Shown one piece after another: positions 53,582 through 63,600 of a DNA stretch of 64,000 nt (its first letter is position 1; the number at the start of each line of letters is the position of its first letter). The notes below the pieces were generated by a model. That model saw only the letters and a program-made list of their open reading frames with translations, did no database searches and had not been told where the DNA came from. This DNA comes from Opitutia bacterium. Its GTDB lineage: Bacteria; Verrucomicrobiota; Verrucomicrobiia; Opitutales; Opitutaceae. Both the position numbers and the translations under genes were made by a program. The DNA lies in assembly GCA_947474365.1 (NCBI GenBank), contig CANJIU010000012.1, positions 1 through 64,000 of the forward strand, in the 5' to 3' direction.

Positions 53582-54363
53582 CAGCGTTTCATGTTCGCGA
53601 TGTTCTGGAGCATCTCGTCCGAGGTCTGGATGGACTTGGAATTGATTTCGTACGCGCGCTGCGCGACGATGAGGTTCACCATCTCCTCGACGATGTTCAC
53701 GTTGGAGGCCTCGACGTAGCCCTGAATGGTGCGTCCGAAGCCCTGTTCGCTCGGTTTGCCGATGTCGGGAGTGCCGCTTGCCGCGGTCTCTTCGTACAAA
53801 TTGCCGCCGAGGCTCCGCAGGCCGGCGGGATTGGCAAAACGCGCGAGCGTGAGGGAAAAGGTCTGCGAGCCATTCGCGGTCTGCACCGTAACCTGTCCGT
53901 TTTCCGCGATGCTGATGGAACTGGCACCGGGAGGGATGGGTTGAAACCCGCTTTTCACCGGCAGTCCGTCGACGTTCACGACCTGACCCTGCGCATTCAA
54001 CTTGAACGAACCGTCGCGGGTGAAGCCGAGCGTGCCGTCGGCCCGTTGCACCTCGAAGAACCCGTCGCCCTGGATGGCAATGTCGAGTTTCTCACCGCTG
54101 TTGGTCAGCTGTCCCTGCGTGAACACCTTCGAGGTCGCGGCGACCCGCGAGCCATTTCCCACCTCAACTCCCGTCGGCACGAGATTGCCGCCACCGGAGT
54201 CGGTGCCCGAGGCGCGGGGTTTTTGATAGAGCAGATCCTGGAACTCGATCTTGCTGCGCTTGAAACCCGGCGTGTTCACGTTCGCGAGGTTGTTCGCAAT
54301 CGTGTTAAGGTTGAGCTGCTGCGCCTCCATGCCCGTGGCGGCGGAATAGAGTGAAAGGTTCAT
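53581..54363 (-). CDS. flgG: Flagellar distal rod protein FlgG
   Basis: A 260-residue rod protein. The N-terminal motif is LYSAATGMEAQQLNLNTIAN followed by NLANVNTPGFKRSKIEFQDL. The middle has LDIAIQGDGFFEVQ, and the C-terminus NVNIVEEMVNLIVAQRAYEI, then NSKSIQTSDEMLQNIANMKR. All fit FlgG, and the length is identical to the usual 260. ATG 54363 is the family start. It is downstream of flgF with a 160-bp gap holding a stable hairpin. Confidence 0.95.
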   Translation of the reverse strand: MNLSLYSAATGMEAQQLNLNTIANNLANVNTPGFKRSKIEFQDLLYQKPRASGTDSGGGNLVPTGVEVGNGSRVAATSKVFTQGQLTNSGEKLDIAIQGDGFFEVQRADGTLGFTRDGSFKLNAQGQVVNVDGLPVKSGFQPIPPGASSISIAENGQVTVQTANGSQTFSLTLARFANPAGLRSLGGNLYEETAASGTPDIGKPSEQGFGRTIQGYVEASNVNIVEEMVNLIVAQRAYEINSKSIQTSDEMLQNIANMKR

Positions 54364-54430
54364 GAGGCGGCGGGAAACTGGCGGTTGGGGACAAAACGCG
54401 GAAAGCTTGAGGCCACCCAACCAACCGGGG

Positions 54431-54455
54431 CCGGCGCGCCTCCAGAGCGCGCCGG
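54431..54455 (-). other. Perfect 9-bp hairpin between flgF and flgG
   Basis: CCGGCGCGC and GCGCGCCGG around a 7-nt loop, about 70 nt after the flgF stop. No T-run follows on the minus strand, so it is not a standard terminator; an mRNA-processing or attenuating structure is possible. Confidence 0.5.
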
Positions 54456-54523
54456 ACCGTGCAGTTGTGATGGCTGTACTCTAACAAGGAAATTCATGGG
54501 GGTCTTCAGCGTGTCCGCGCCGC

Positions 54524-55270
54524 TTAGCCAAGCGCGTTGAGCGTTTTCTCCATCTCCTGGTCGACCGTGGTGATGATCTTCTGGTTGGCCTCGTACGCGC
54601 GTGAGATGAGAACGAGGTCGACCATCTCACGGAGCGGCGCGACGTTGCTTCCTTCCAGGTAACCCTGCAGCAGTTCGGGCTCGCTCACCGCCTCCGGTTT
54701 CGCCTGCCCGGGAGTAAAGTAACCGCCCGCAATCGGGATCAGTTGCGACATGTCGGCGAACCGCTGCACCGAGAGTTTGCCGAGAGAGGTGTCACCTTGG
54801 AAGATCGTGCCGTTCCGGTTGATGTTAACCGGTCCTCCACCAGGCAGGAGTAGAATGGGCGATCCGCTTTCATTCATAACCTCATTGCCGCTCGAGGTCA
54901 CAAGCACGCGGTCGGCCCGCATCCGAAATTCGCCGCTCCGTGTGTAGACTTTACTCCCGTCCTCACGCTGGATCTCGAAGAAACCGTCGCCTTGCAGCGC
55001 CACGTCGAGTTCCCGCCGCGTCGGCTGGGTCTCTCCGATCATGAAGTTGATCCCGCCATTAACCTTCGGGAAATACATCGGCATCGACGCCTCGTGACCG
55101 ATCCGTGACCGCGGATCGGTTTGCAGCTCGCCCGCCTGCTGCGACGAAAAACTAATCGTCCGCTTGCGATAGGCCGCCGTCTGGCTGGACGTGATGTTCT
55201 GAGAAACCGTATCCTGCCAACGCTCCAAGGCCGAGAGGGCCGATGCGCTTTGGTAGAGTCCGATATTCAT
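54524..55270 (-). CDS. flgF: Flagellar proximal rod protein FlgF
   Basis: A 248-residue rod protein of the FlgF/FlgG type and the first gene of the flagellar block. The N-terminus is NIGLYQSASALSALERWQDT, then VSQNITSSQTAAYRKRTISF; the middle LDVALQGDGFFEIQ; the C-terminus SNVAPLREMVDLVLISRAYE, then ANQKIITTVDQEMEKTLNAL. ANNLAN is replaced by SQNITS, so it is FlgF-like and not a second FlgG. ATG 55270 has GGTGAAG a few bases upstream. The name flgF follows position and overall similarity. Confidence 0.87.
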   Translation of the reverse strand: MNIGLYQSASALSALERWQDTVSQNITSSQTAAYRKRTISFSSQQAGELQTDPRSRIGHEASMPMYFPKVNGGINFMIGETQPTRRELDVALQGDGFFEIQREDGSKVYTRSGEFRMRADRVLVTSSGNEVMNESGSPILLLPGGGPVNINRNGTIFQGDTSLGKLSVQRFADMSQLIPIAGGYFTPGQAKPEAVSEPELLQGYLEGSNVAPLREMVDLVLISRAYEANQKIITTVDQEMEKTLNALG

Positions 55271-55566
55271 GGGCACTTCACCTAAGCCATCCTTGTGCCC
55301 ACCCGAGAATCTCAGGCTCAAACCGTTTTCCCACAACGGATTAAAATTTTAGAAAATCACCCTGGAAAACTTTTCCGCGTGCCGATCTCAAGCCCGGTGC
55401 CCGATCGGCAGGAATTGCCGTCCGTGTGGAGGACCGAGCTCGGACCATCCCTTGAACCATGGCAGCCCCGGCCGGCCGTTCCACCCGCCGCATGGCAATC
55501 GGCACACCGTGCGCCGGACTGAAATAATGTTCGCCGCAGTCGGAATCGCCGCGCGCCACCAACACT
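55271..55566. other. Intergenic region upstream of the flagellar block
   Basis: 296 bp between the sulfatase 3' end and flgF. It should contain the main promoter of the flagellar operon. An AT-rich patch lies at about 55340-55375. I found no site that satisfies both sequence and position for sigma-54 or sigma-28. Confidence 0.45.
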
Positions 55567-56961
55567 TCACTTCGTCGCGGCCTTCTTCTTGCCGCCACTC
55601 TTGCGGACCGATGCTTCCGCGGGCGCATCATAATGGGGGGATGGCACGTGCTCGCGCGCCATGATCGCGACGATCGACTTCACCTCTTCCGGATGCTGCG
55701 AGGCGACATTCTTCGTCTCGGCAAAATCGGTTTCCAAATCGTAAAGTTCCAGCGGCGCCTTCGTGCCCGTACGATAACCTTTCCACCTTCCCATGCGTAC
55801 CGCCTGCTGAAACGGCGAGGGCCCCTCGTAAATTTCCCAATAGAGAAACTCATGCTTCGCGGACTGCGGTCGGCCCAGCAACGTCGGCACAATCGACAAC
55901 CCGTCATTGCGCGGCGCGGTGGTTGACGCGAGCTCGGCAAACGTCGCCATCAGGTCGAGTTGCCCTGTCAGCAGATCACTGCCAACGTTGGCGGCAATCC
56001 GCCCAGGCCAGCGCACGATGAAAGGCGCCCGGATACCTCCCTCGTAAAGGTAGCGCTTGTAACCGCGCAATCCCGCGGTCGCGTTGAAGGTCTCCCGTCC
56101 GGGCCCCTCGGCACCGTTGTCGCTCGAAAAAACGACCAGGGTATTTCGATCGATGCCGAGTTCCTTCAGCTTGGCCATTACGCGACCGACGCCCGTGTCC
56201 AACCGCGCGATCATCGCGGCGTGAATCTTTACGTTTTCGGGCCAGGGCTTGTCGGCAAAGTTGGCGTACGAGGGAATCTCATAGCTCCCGTGGGGCAGCG
56301 TCCACGCCGCGTAGCAGAAAAACGGCTTCCCGCCCTTCGCTCCCGCCTCGATGAACTTGAGGGTCTCCGCCTCGATGAGATCGTGCGAATACTGCGAACC
56401 CTTTCCGTTCTTGTTACCAGGGAGTTTCTCTCGCACGCCGTTGCGCGTCAGGTCATCGGGATAATAGCTGTGCGCGTGCACCTGGTCGTAGTAGCCATAG
56501 AAGATATCGAAGCCCTGTTTCTCGGCCGCCCCACTGGTACCTTCGTTGCCCAGGCCCCATTTGCCAAAGCCGCCGGTCGCGTAGCCCGCGTTGCGCAGCA
56601 TGCGTGCGGTGGTCATCGTATCGGTCGCGAGTGCCAGCAAGCCGATCTTGCTTTGATTGGCGCGACGGAGTTCGTGTCCCGGATGCTGCCCGGTCATAAT
56701 CACACAGCGGGTCGGAGCGCACACTGCGTTGCCGCTGTAGGCGCGGGAAAACGTCATGCCCTCCGCCGCAAGCCGATCTACATTGGGCGTCGGAATCACC
56801 TTGCCGCCGTAGCAGCCAAATTCACCGAGTCCGGAATCGTCGGCCAGAATAAAGACGATGTTGGGCTTCGCTTCGGCGGCAGTGCTCCTGGTGATCGCCA
56901 CTAGTGCAAACAGCAAACCAAGGACGACGAAACGGGAGGAGCGAGGCGGACGGGAGGACAT
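55567..56961 (-). CDS. Secreted sulfatase (formylglycine type)
   Basis: A 464-residue arylsulfatase-like enzyme with a signal peptide (cleavage near TAAEA, residues 27-31). Metal-binding NIVFILADDSGLGEFGCYGG, catalytic CAPTR at 81-85 (Cys81 to formylglycine; Thr replaces the more usual Ser), FGKWGLGNEG, and the later LVVFSSDNGAEGPG are present. The C-terminus ends in a basic GGKKKAATK tail after a short linker. This subtype resembles family S1 sulfatases of Bacteroidetes and Planctomycetes that act on glycans. It lies next to two TonB-dependent receptors and 296 bp from the flagellar block. The substrate is not predictable. Confidence 0.9.
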   Translation of the reverse strand: MSSRPPRSSRFVVLGLLFALVAITRSTAAEAKPNIVFILADDSGLGEFGCYGGKVIPTPNVDRLAAEGMTFSRAYSGNAVCAPTRCVIMTGQHPGHELRRANQSKIGLLALATDTMTTARMLRNAGYATGGFGKWGLGNEGTSGAAEKQGFDIFYGYYDQVHAHSYYPDDLTRNGVREKLPGNKNGKGSQYSHDLIEAETLKFIEAGAKGGKPFFCYAAWTLPHGSYEIPSYANFADKPWPENVKIHAAMIARLDTGVGRVMAKLKELGIDRNTLVVFSSDNGAEGPGRETFNATAGLRGYKRYLYEGGIRAPFIVRWPGRIAANVGSDLLTGQLDLMATFAELASTTAPRNDGLSIVPTLLGRPQSAKHEFLYWEIYEGPSPFQQAVRMGRWKGYRTGTKAPLELYDLETDFAETKNVASQHPEEVKSIVAIMAREHVPSPHYDAPAEASVRKSGGKKKAATK

Positions 56962-57047
56962 GGATTATTTTGGGGAAACCGAAGTGCCGCCCATTGACGC
57001 CCGACCGGACAGGCACGGCGACGAAAAAATCGCCGGCAGGCCACGAC

Positions 57048-57188
57048 GGGCGCATCCGGCTTTTGGACAGGCGGAACATGCCATCGACCACCATCGTGCG
57101 TTTGCTGGAGCCGCGGCGCCCTGATACCAGTTCCGAACCACGTGACGAGGGCGTCGCGTCCCCAGTGTCCAGAAATTAAGCTGCGCCC
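57048..57188 (+). repeat. Dispersed MITE-like repeat, full-length copy
   Basis: 141 bp. The ends GGGCGCATCC and GCTGCGCCC are inverted repeats, with TTTTGGACAGGCGGAACA on the left and GTGTCCAGAAATTAAG on the right as in the copy at 26.3 kb. The left palindrome arm has decayed (GGCGCCCTGATACC) while the right arm (GACGAGGGCGTCGCG) is intact. Confidence 0.8.
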
Positions 57189-57210
57189 GAGACGCCGACG
57201 ATCCGTTCGA

Positions 57211-60200
57211 TCAAAACTCCACCGCAAACGTCAGCATCGTCGTCCGCGAGTCGACGGTCGCTAACCGCGAGATCGCTCCGGTAGTGAGCGCACCAACCGG
57301 AATGGGGTCGTTTTCGTTGAGCGCATTGCGGATATTCAGCTGCAGTCGGTAATTGAATCCACCAAACGCGGTCATCTTCCCGCGATAAGCGGCCAACAGA
57401 TCGAGGTACGACTCCGTCTTTCCATGGTACGCCTTGTCGAGGTCGAGTACGACGGTGCCGCCCGGGCTTGTCTTCACCCCGTAGCCGATGACCGGCGCGG
57501 AACGCCAGCGGACGGCACCACCCACATTGAAACCCTTCAGTCGCCCCTCGGCGAAGCGGTAGTTTGCAATCAGGTTGGCCCGGCTGCCGCGGGCCGTCGC
57601 AGTCGCTCGACCGTCAGCGGCGGTCATGAACGCCATCGCCTGCCCAATCAAAGCGCTGTTGTAATATTGTTCGAGCGACTGGCCCGTGGGCGCGGAAGCG
57701 CTGAACGGTGCCGTCTTCCAGGTGACCGGCTGGCCCGCGCTGTCGCGCTCGCCGTTCTTCGCGACGACTCCTTGCCACACTGGCAGGCGCGCATCGCGCC
57801 ACGCATACCATGGGCCGCCGATATTCGACTCGACGGCCTCGGACTTCGCGCCGTTGACCCGGATGTTCCAGCTGCGCGTCGGGGAGAAGTTCAACTCGGC
57901 CTCGTAGCCCTCGGAGTTGAAGTCCGACATGATGAAATAGTTCGGCCGGCCCGCCGTGCGGTAGCCACGCTTGTTGCCGTTGGTCACGTTGATCGTCGGT
58001 GCATTGGGATCGAGGGCCAGCACCCGCTGCTCGATATTGAAGAAGATGTCGCGAAACTGGTTGATCTGGTTCGAGGCGCGCTGCGGCCCAAGGGCGTTGG
58101 TGTACTTGTTCACACGCAGGGTCAGCTTGTCGCCCAGGAGGTCGAAGCGGATGCCATAGTCGCGTCCGTCGCCGCCCGCGCCGGGGATGTCGTTACCGAA
58201 GGGATCGTAGCGACCGATGTTGAGATCGAAGGTCGTCGACTTGTTGTAGAAAAACGAAACCCACTTGAATGGCCGGAGCACGATGCCGATGTTGCGGTTG
58301 ATGCCGCTTTGCGAGGGCCCATAATCGGCATAGCGCGCGTCCCACAGCAGGGGGAAAAGTCCGGAAAAATCCGCCGCGGTCGAGGCCGCATCGAGGTTGG
58401 CGGATCGGGCGGTGTCCTTGCGATAACCATACGTCAAAACCAGCCGGTCGTGCCGCTCCTTGTCCGGGAGAAAGAAACCCTGCCAGGCAAAAATAGTGGC
58501 GTCGGATTTGTTCAGACTGCCGCTCGCCACCTGACCGCTACCGAGGCGCTTGCCGTCCGTCGTGCGCAATGGCGTGTCGTAGAGGTAAAGCGTATACGGC
58601 CGACCGTTCGCGTCGTTCATCGTCCAATCGCCGGTCATCGAACCGGCCGCGGTCGTCGGCTCGTAGGGATTGGTGAAATAGTGCCGGAACTGCGGCACCC
58701 GCGTCCCGTGAATCGCCCAACCGGAAATCGTCCGGGGCTGCAACGTCACGCCGGGTATGACTGGATCCTCCAGGATGCGTCGGTCAGAATTCTGCTGCAC
58801 CAGATCATTTGACTTCGAACCCGTGTAGAGCCCGGAAATCCGGTGGCGTCCGAGCCATTTCCCCAAGCGACCGCGCGATGACAACTTGCGCGCCAAATCA
58901 AGTTCGTACGAGAGCGTGGCGCGCCAGTCATCCCGATCGTGATATTCGAGCGTATTCGAGGCGCTGCCCTGATAATAGAGCTGACCGACGTTCGGATTCG
59001 GGATCGTGGTGCCTGGAACGAAACGGTTGGCGTCGACGTTGAGAATAAAATCGCTGCTCCCGGACGTCGCGCCGCCGCTGAGCTTGTGGTTGATTGAGAA
59101 TTCCCGATTGAACGCGAGCTCGAGGAAGAGCGAGTCCACGAGCTTCTGCTCAAGGATCACGGTCTTGGTGTTGCCACCGAGTGCGCTCGTACGTCCGCTG
59201 CCCACAATGTTCACGTCGAACGGAAACACCTTGGGATCGAGCACCGTGAATCCGCCACCCGCGTCGAAGGTCTGATCAACCCCCGGCAGCGAACCCGGGC
59301 TCCGCACCGTGACAGACTGGTTCCAACTGCGCGTCGCTACGGAACCGCCCTGGACGACTACCGGGGCATTCCCGCCCTGTGCGAAGATGCGGTTGGTGCC
59401 AATGTTGGTGATGGTTGTGTTATCGTAGATCGGCTTCGGCGCGGTGTAGCCGCTGCCCGCCACTTTGTCGGCGATGAGCCACGGGCTGAACATGTCGGTC
59501 GGCACAATACGGCCCGCGCGGTTCCAGTTGCGCGAGTCCTTCTCGTACTGAAGCACGAGCGTCGTATCCTTGAACGGCTTAAACGTCAGCGCCCCATAGA
59601 TCCGCTCGTCGCGATCAAGGTTGGGCATCTTCTCGGTGTACTCGCGCTTCGACATCCCCATGAAGCGGAGCGCGAGCTTCTGCGGAACCACGACGACGTT
59701 GGCGTCGAAAGCGCCGCGGCGGGAGTTCTCGGAATCGTACTGGAGTTCGAAACCGTACCGATTGCGCATCTGGGCGCGTGCAGGTGACGCGTCGAGAATG
59801 CCGGCGGGGCTGCCGAGACCAAAGAGGATGGCGTTGGGACCGCTCGCAATCGTGGCCCGCTCGATGTTGAAATTATCCGTCGGATTCAGGACCTTGAAAA
59901 AATTCCGGGTGAGCGTCCCGGTACCGATCCCACGGACGCGTCCGCCGAGGCCCGGATCGGAAACCTGACTGCCCGCCGTGCCGGGCACGTAATCCATGGA
60001 ATTTTCGACATTCGCGGTATAAATCAACGCCTGATCGAGGCTCGTCAGCCCGAGATCCTGCATGAAGTCCTTCGTGAACGTCTCGATCTGATTCGGCACA
60101 TCCTTGAAGTCGGTTCGCAGTCGGCTCCCAGCGAGCGTTTCGGTCGCCAACCATCCTGCCTCGCTCGACGAGGAGATCACGAACGGCGAAAGTTCGACCG

Positions 60201-60327
60201 CTTGATCTCCGGTAGCAGTCGTACGCTTGGCGGCGGTCGTCGGTACGACCTGGGCGAAGGACGGGAGCGATAGGGCAACGACGACCGTCAGGGAAGAACA
60301 AAACCCGAATAGGGGGCGTGAAGTCAT
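57211..60327 (-). CDS. TonB-dependent receptor
   Basis: A 1038-residue outer-membrane receptor. Signal peptide (cleavage near SFAQ, about residue 25), then the N-terminal TonB-box-like VELSPFVIS (44-52) typical of Opitutaceae receptors. A plug domain follows (LKD-type FKDVPNQIETFTKDFMQDLG, then GRVRGIGTGTLTRNFFKV and IERATIASGPNAILFGLGSP) and a large beta-barrel ending in the aromatic C-terminus TMLTFAVEF. It imports an unknown ligand with energy from TonB-ExbBD, not encoded here. No SusD-like partner is present. ATG 60327 begins the signal peptide. It lies downstream of the second receptor gene with a 308-bp gap. Confidence 0.92.
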   Translation of the reverse strand: MTSRPLFGFCSSLTVVVALSLPSFAQVVPTTAAKRTTATGDQAVELSPFVISSSSEAGWLATETLAGSRLRTDFKDVPNQIETFTKDFMQDLGLTSLDQALIYTANVENSMDYVPGTAGSQVSDPGLGGRVRGIGTGTLTRNFFKVLNPTDNFNIERATIASGPNAILFGLGSPAGILDASPARAQMRNRYGFELQYDSENSRRGAFDANVVVVPQKLALRFMGMSKREYTEKMPNLDRDERIYGALTFKPFKDTTLVLQYEKDSRNWNRAGRIVPTDMFSPWLIADKVAGSGYTAPKPIYDNTTITNIGTNRIFAQGGNAPVVVQGGSVATRSWNQSVTVRSPGSLPGVDQTFDAGGGFTVLDPKVFPFDVNIVGSGRTSALGGNTKTVILEQKLVDSLFLELAFNREFSINHKLSGGATSGSSDFILNVDANRFVPGTTIPNPNVGQLYYQGSASNTLEYHDRDDWRATLSYELDLARKLSSRGRLGKWLGRHRISGLYTGSKSNDLVQQNSDRRILEDPVIPGVTLQPRTISGWAIHGTRVPQFRHYFTNPYEPTTAAGSMTGDWTMNDANGRPYTLYLYDTPLRTTDGKRLGSGQVASGSLNKSDATIFAWQGFFLPDKERHDRLVLTYGYRKDTARSANLDAASTAADFSGLFPLLWDARYADYGPSQSGINRNIGIVLRPFKWVSFFYNKSTTFDLNIGRYDPFGNDIPGAGGDGRDYGIRFDLLGDKLTLRVNKYTNALGPQRASNQINQFRDIFFNIEQRVLALDPNAPTINVTNGNKRGYRTAGRPNYFIMSDFNSEGYEAELNFSPTRSWNIRVNGAKSEAVESNIGGPWYAWRDARLPVWQGVVAKNGERDSAGQPVTWKTAPFSASAPTGQSLEQYYNSALIGQAMAFMTAADGRATATARGSRANLIANYRFAEGRLKGFNVGGAVRWRSAPVIGYGVKTSPGGTVVLDLDKAYHGKTESYLDLLAAYRGKMTAFGGFNYRLQLNIRNALNENDPIPVGALTTGAISRLATVDSRTTMLTFAVEF

Positions 60328-60635
60328 AGTTGGAGGGGCGGGAAGATACCGACAATAGGTCAGGACCGGATTTCGGCGGGGAAGAAACGCGGCCGAGGCG
60401 GGGGATAGCCTCGACCTTCCTACTCTAAACGCTGCCAGCATCGGAATGCATCAACATTCTACGAATATCGTACCGTTTGGGGGCATCGCAATTTCCGGAC
60501 ACTGGGGACGCGACGCCCCCCGTCGCGTTTCTCCGGCGACGGGGGCGTCGCCGCTCCAGAAATCTCACGATTGCAACCGCTGGCGTTGTTCGTTTTTGTA
60601 AAAAGCGGAATGCGCCCGAGCGGTTCCGGCCCCGC
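60328..60635. other. Intergenic region between the two receptor genes
   Basis: 308 bp, containing an inverted full copy of the dispersed repeat at 60479-60617. The remaining 150 bp presumably hold the promoter of the 57.2-60.3 kb receptor; no clear promoter elements are seen. Confidence 0.5.
60479..60617 (-). repeat. Dispersed MITE-like repeat, full-length inverted copy
   Basis: 139 bp in opposite orientation to the copies at 1.6, 26.3 and 57.0 kb. On the plus strand it starts GGGGGCATCGC and ends GGAATGCGCCC. The palindrome arms are GACGCGACGCCCCCCGTCGC and GCGACGGGGGCGTCGC, with a short loop. It lies between the two TonB-receptor genes. Confidence 0.78.
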
Positions 60636-63600
60636 TCAGAAACTGATCGTGTTCGTCCACGAATAAACGCGCGGCTGCTGGTACCACGTGGCGTTGATCG
60701 CGCTGAGCGTGTTGAAACCCGACGTCGCATTCGGCACGAGGCGGATCGCGTAGCGGTTGAAGAGGTTGTTCACATTGACCTGCGTGCTCCAGTGGAAGCG
60801 GCCGAATTTGCGTCCGTATCCGGTGATCAGATTTACCTGCTGCGTGTTCGGCGTGTAGAGCAGCGTACGCTGCAGGGTGAGCGCGTTGGCGGCGGTCAGC
60901 GGAGTGGCATAATAATAGTAGGCGCGGTTCTTCCAACCGAGCGACACCGTGCCGCCGATGCTAAAGCCGCGCAGCCAAGTTTCCGAAAACGTGTAGACGT
61001 TGGTGACGTTGAAACTCTGTTCCGGATAACCGGACGTTTTGTCACCGACCCGCGTCGCGACGATCGTGCCCGGCGTGGTGACGCTCGCGAGCCGCGGGTT
61101 GAGCTGGAGATTCGAGATGGGCAGGGCGGTCGCGCCGGTGAGAATCGGACCGTGCGCAGCAAGATTCGCGGCGTCATTGGTGCCACGCAGGATGTTGGCG
61201 GCGACGGAACCGGTCGCGATCGCGCCGGAGATCTGGTTGGGGTTTGACCAGTAGAGGCTCGTCGGCGTGCTGATCATGTCGATCGTCAGCGGTGTCGCAT
61301 TGGCCGCAGTAGCGGCGACGACCGTAGCCTGGGCAGCAGTGGTGGCGCTGCCATTCACCGTCACCCGCGTGCCGTCCTTGTAGGTGATCTGCCCGGCGGC
61401 GTTGGCGTAAAACTGGTCATTGTAGAGCTGGGCGTAGGACTTCGCCGTGCCGATCTTTCCATCCAGCGTCGAAGCACTGAGGCGAACGCGCCAGTTGCGC
61501 GTCGGCGAAGCGGTCAGTTGGAACTGGAATCCGCTGGTCCGACGATCAACATTCACAGTCGAGCCGCCGCCACCGCCATTGAGTCCGGCGGGGTTGATCT
61601 CGGAGCTGATCGTAGCGTTGACACTGTAAAGGTCGTTTTGCGCCTGGGTCTTGAAGTACGCGAGCGAGCCAGAGATGCCCAAGCGATCGACATTGAACTT
61701 CACCCCGGTTTCTCCGCCCACGCCGTGCGAAGCGGCCGGCGGGTTGTTGTAGGGGTCGGCGGAGTTCGCCAGGAACGGCGGCTGGACCGAGTCCGAGTAG
61801 TTGACGTAGGGGTGCAGCCAGGACGTCGGGCTGTAGTCGAGGCCGACGTTGAAATTCGTCTTCGTGGCGACGGTCAGCCAACGAGCGATGCCGGCGACCG
61901 GCTGCTGGAATCGATCCGAAATGTAAGTGCCGCGGCGGAAGCCGACGAGAGTGTTGAGCTTTCCGTCAAGCCACTGCGTGTAATTCATCCCGTACACCCC
62001 GCGGTTGAAGATCTTTGTCAAAATGTAGTTTCCGGCGAGAGGCACGCCCAGCGGATTCACCGGCGTTACGAGGCTCGCCTGTGGCTGGTTCGCGAGGGCG
62101 CGCACATATTTCTGGCCGCCATAGATCGCGCGGTCCTGCGAAGGATCCGCGAACGGATAGAGCACCGGGCCGTCAGTAACCGACCATCGCTGCTGCCCGA
62201 GCGTGGTGCGACCGGAGTTTGCCGAGGTGAAAGTGGAATTGGCTGCGACCACGGGCTTCCAATTGTCGTCGGCGAGAAACCAATTGTAGCCGATCTGCCC
62301 AAAATCGGTCCGGATGAAGTCGGCCCCAAGAAGCGTCTGGGTCTTGGCTCGGTCGCCCCACAGATTCTTCGTCACGAGCGCCGCGACGCGACCGCCCTTG
62401 GTGCGGGCGGGCTGCCACGAATCGGACGGCGTCACGCCTGCCGACCAGTTGCCCGTGGTGTTGGCGCCGGCATTGGGCGCGAAAAACGAAAACCCGGGAT
62501 TGATGCGGCGGTCGGTGTAATTGTCGTAGCCCGCCGCCACCTGCGTCGTGAGCCAGCTGCTCCACTTCGTGTCGGTCGTGATGCTGTAGTACTGGTTGCT
62601 CACCGGCTCCTGAAACGCGTAGCCGGCGCCAAAGGAGTCGACGTTGCTCCAATTGAGCTTGCCGCCGAGAATCGCCCCCGCCGCGTAGGGAGCGCCGGTC
62701 ACCGGGTTGGTCGCACCTTCCTGGTGCGTCGCGAGAATGTAGTGCAGCAGGAGGCCGTTGCGCGTGTCGGCCGCCGGTGCCGTGAACGTGGTCGAGGCGA
62801 CCAAACGGCGGCGATTGAAGGTGGCCGAACCGCTCAGGCGAACCGTGGTCGGCGCGGTGTTCTCAAAAAAGCGGAAGGCGACCTGGCCGAACTGGCCGTT
62901 GGTCAGTCCGCCGATGTTGATGCGACGGCTCGACAGGCTTTCGCGCATGAAGCTGAAGCGGGCCGCGACGCGTTTCGAACCGAAACCATAGTCAAACTCG
63001 CCGCGCTTCGTGCCGTATTGGTCGGTGCGAAACAACACACTCCCGCGCCGCTTACCGTCAAACCGCGCCTGTTTCGACGTGATGTTGATCACGCCGCCCG
63101 CGCCGCCGCCGCCGTAGAGCAACGCCTGGGGCCCGTTGATCACCTCGACGCGCTCCAGATCGAAATTGTCCGTACGCCCGACCGCCGTGGATCCGGGATT
63201 GCCGAACGCGCCGACCGGCATGAAACCATCGCGCTGCATCGACGGCGTGTTCATGCCGCGGAGCTGGATGTAGGCGTTGCCGTTGCGATCACCCGGCTGG
63301 TTCGACGCACCGGAGGAACTGCCATTGTCGGTGCCCGAGGCGTAGCCCGCCCCCGCGGAGTAGCCCTGCACGACGTCCTCGACTGAGGTCACCGCGAGAT
63401 CCTTCATGAAGGTCTCGGTGAAGATGTCCGCCGAGACGGGCATCTTTTCCATTTCGACGTTGAAGCGCGTAATCGAGGCCGAGTTGAGCGCACCGTAGCT
63501 CGAATCGGAATCGGCCTGCACCTCGAACGCACTCAGCGCGACAATTTCGCCCCCGGAGGCGCCGGTTCCTGGTTTTGCTTTCGAGGCAGGCGCAGCGGCG

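Noticed and set aside
55285-55300. Sigma-54-like GGCAC-N9-GC on the minus strand before flgF
   Set aside because: The sequence fits well, but the start of transcription would fall only about 4 nt before the ATG and downstream of the likely ribosome-binding site.
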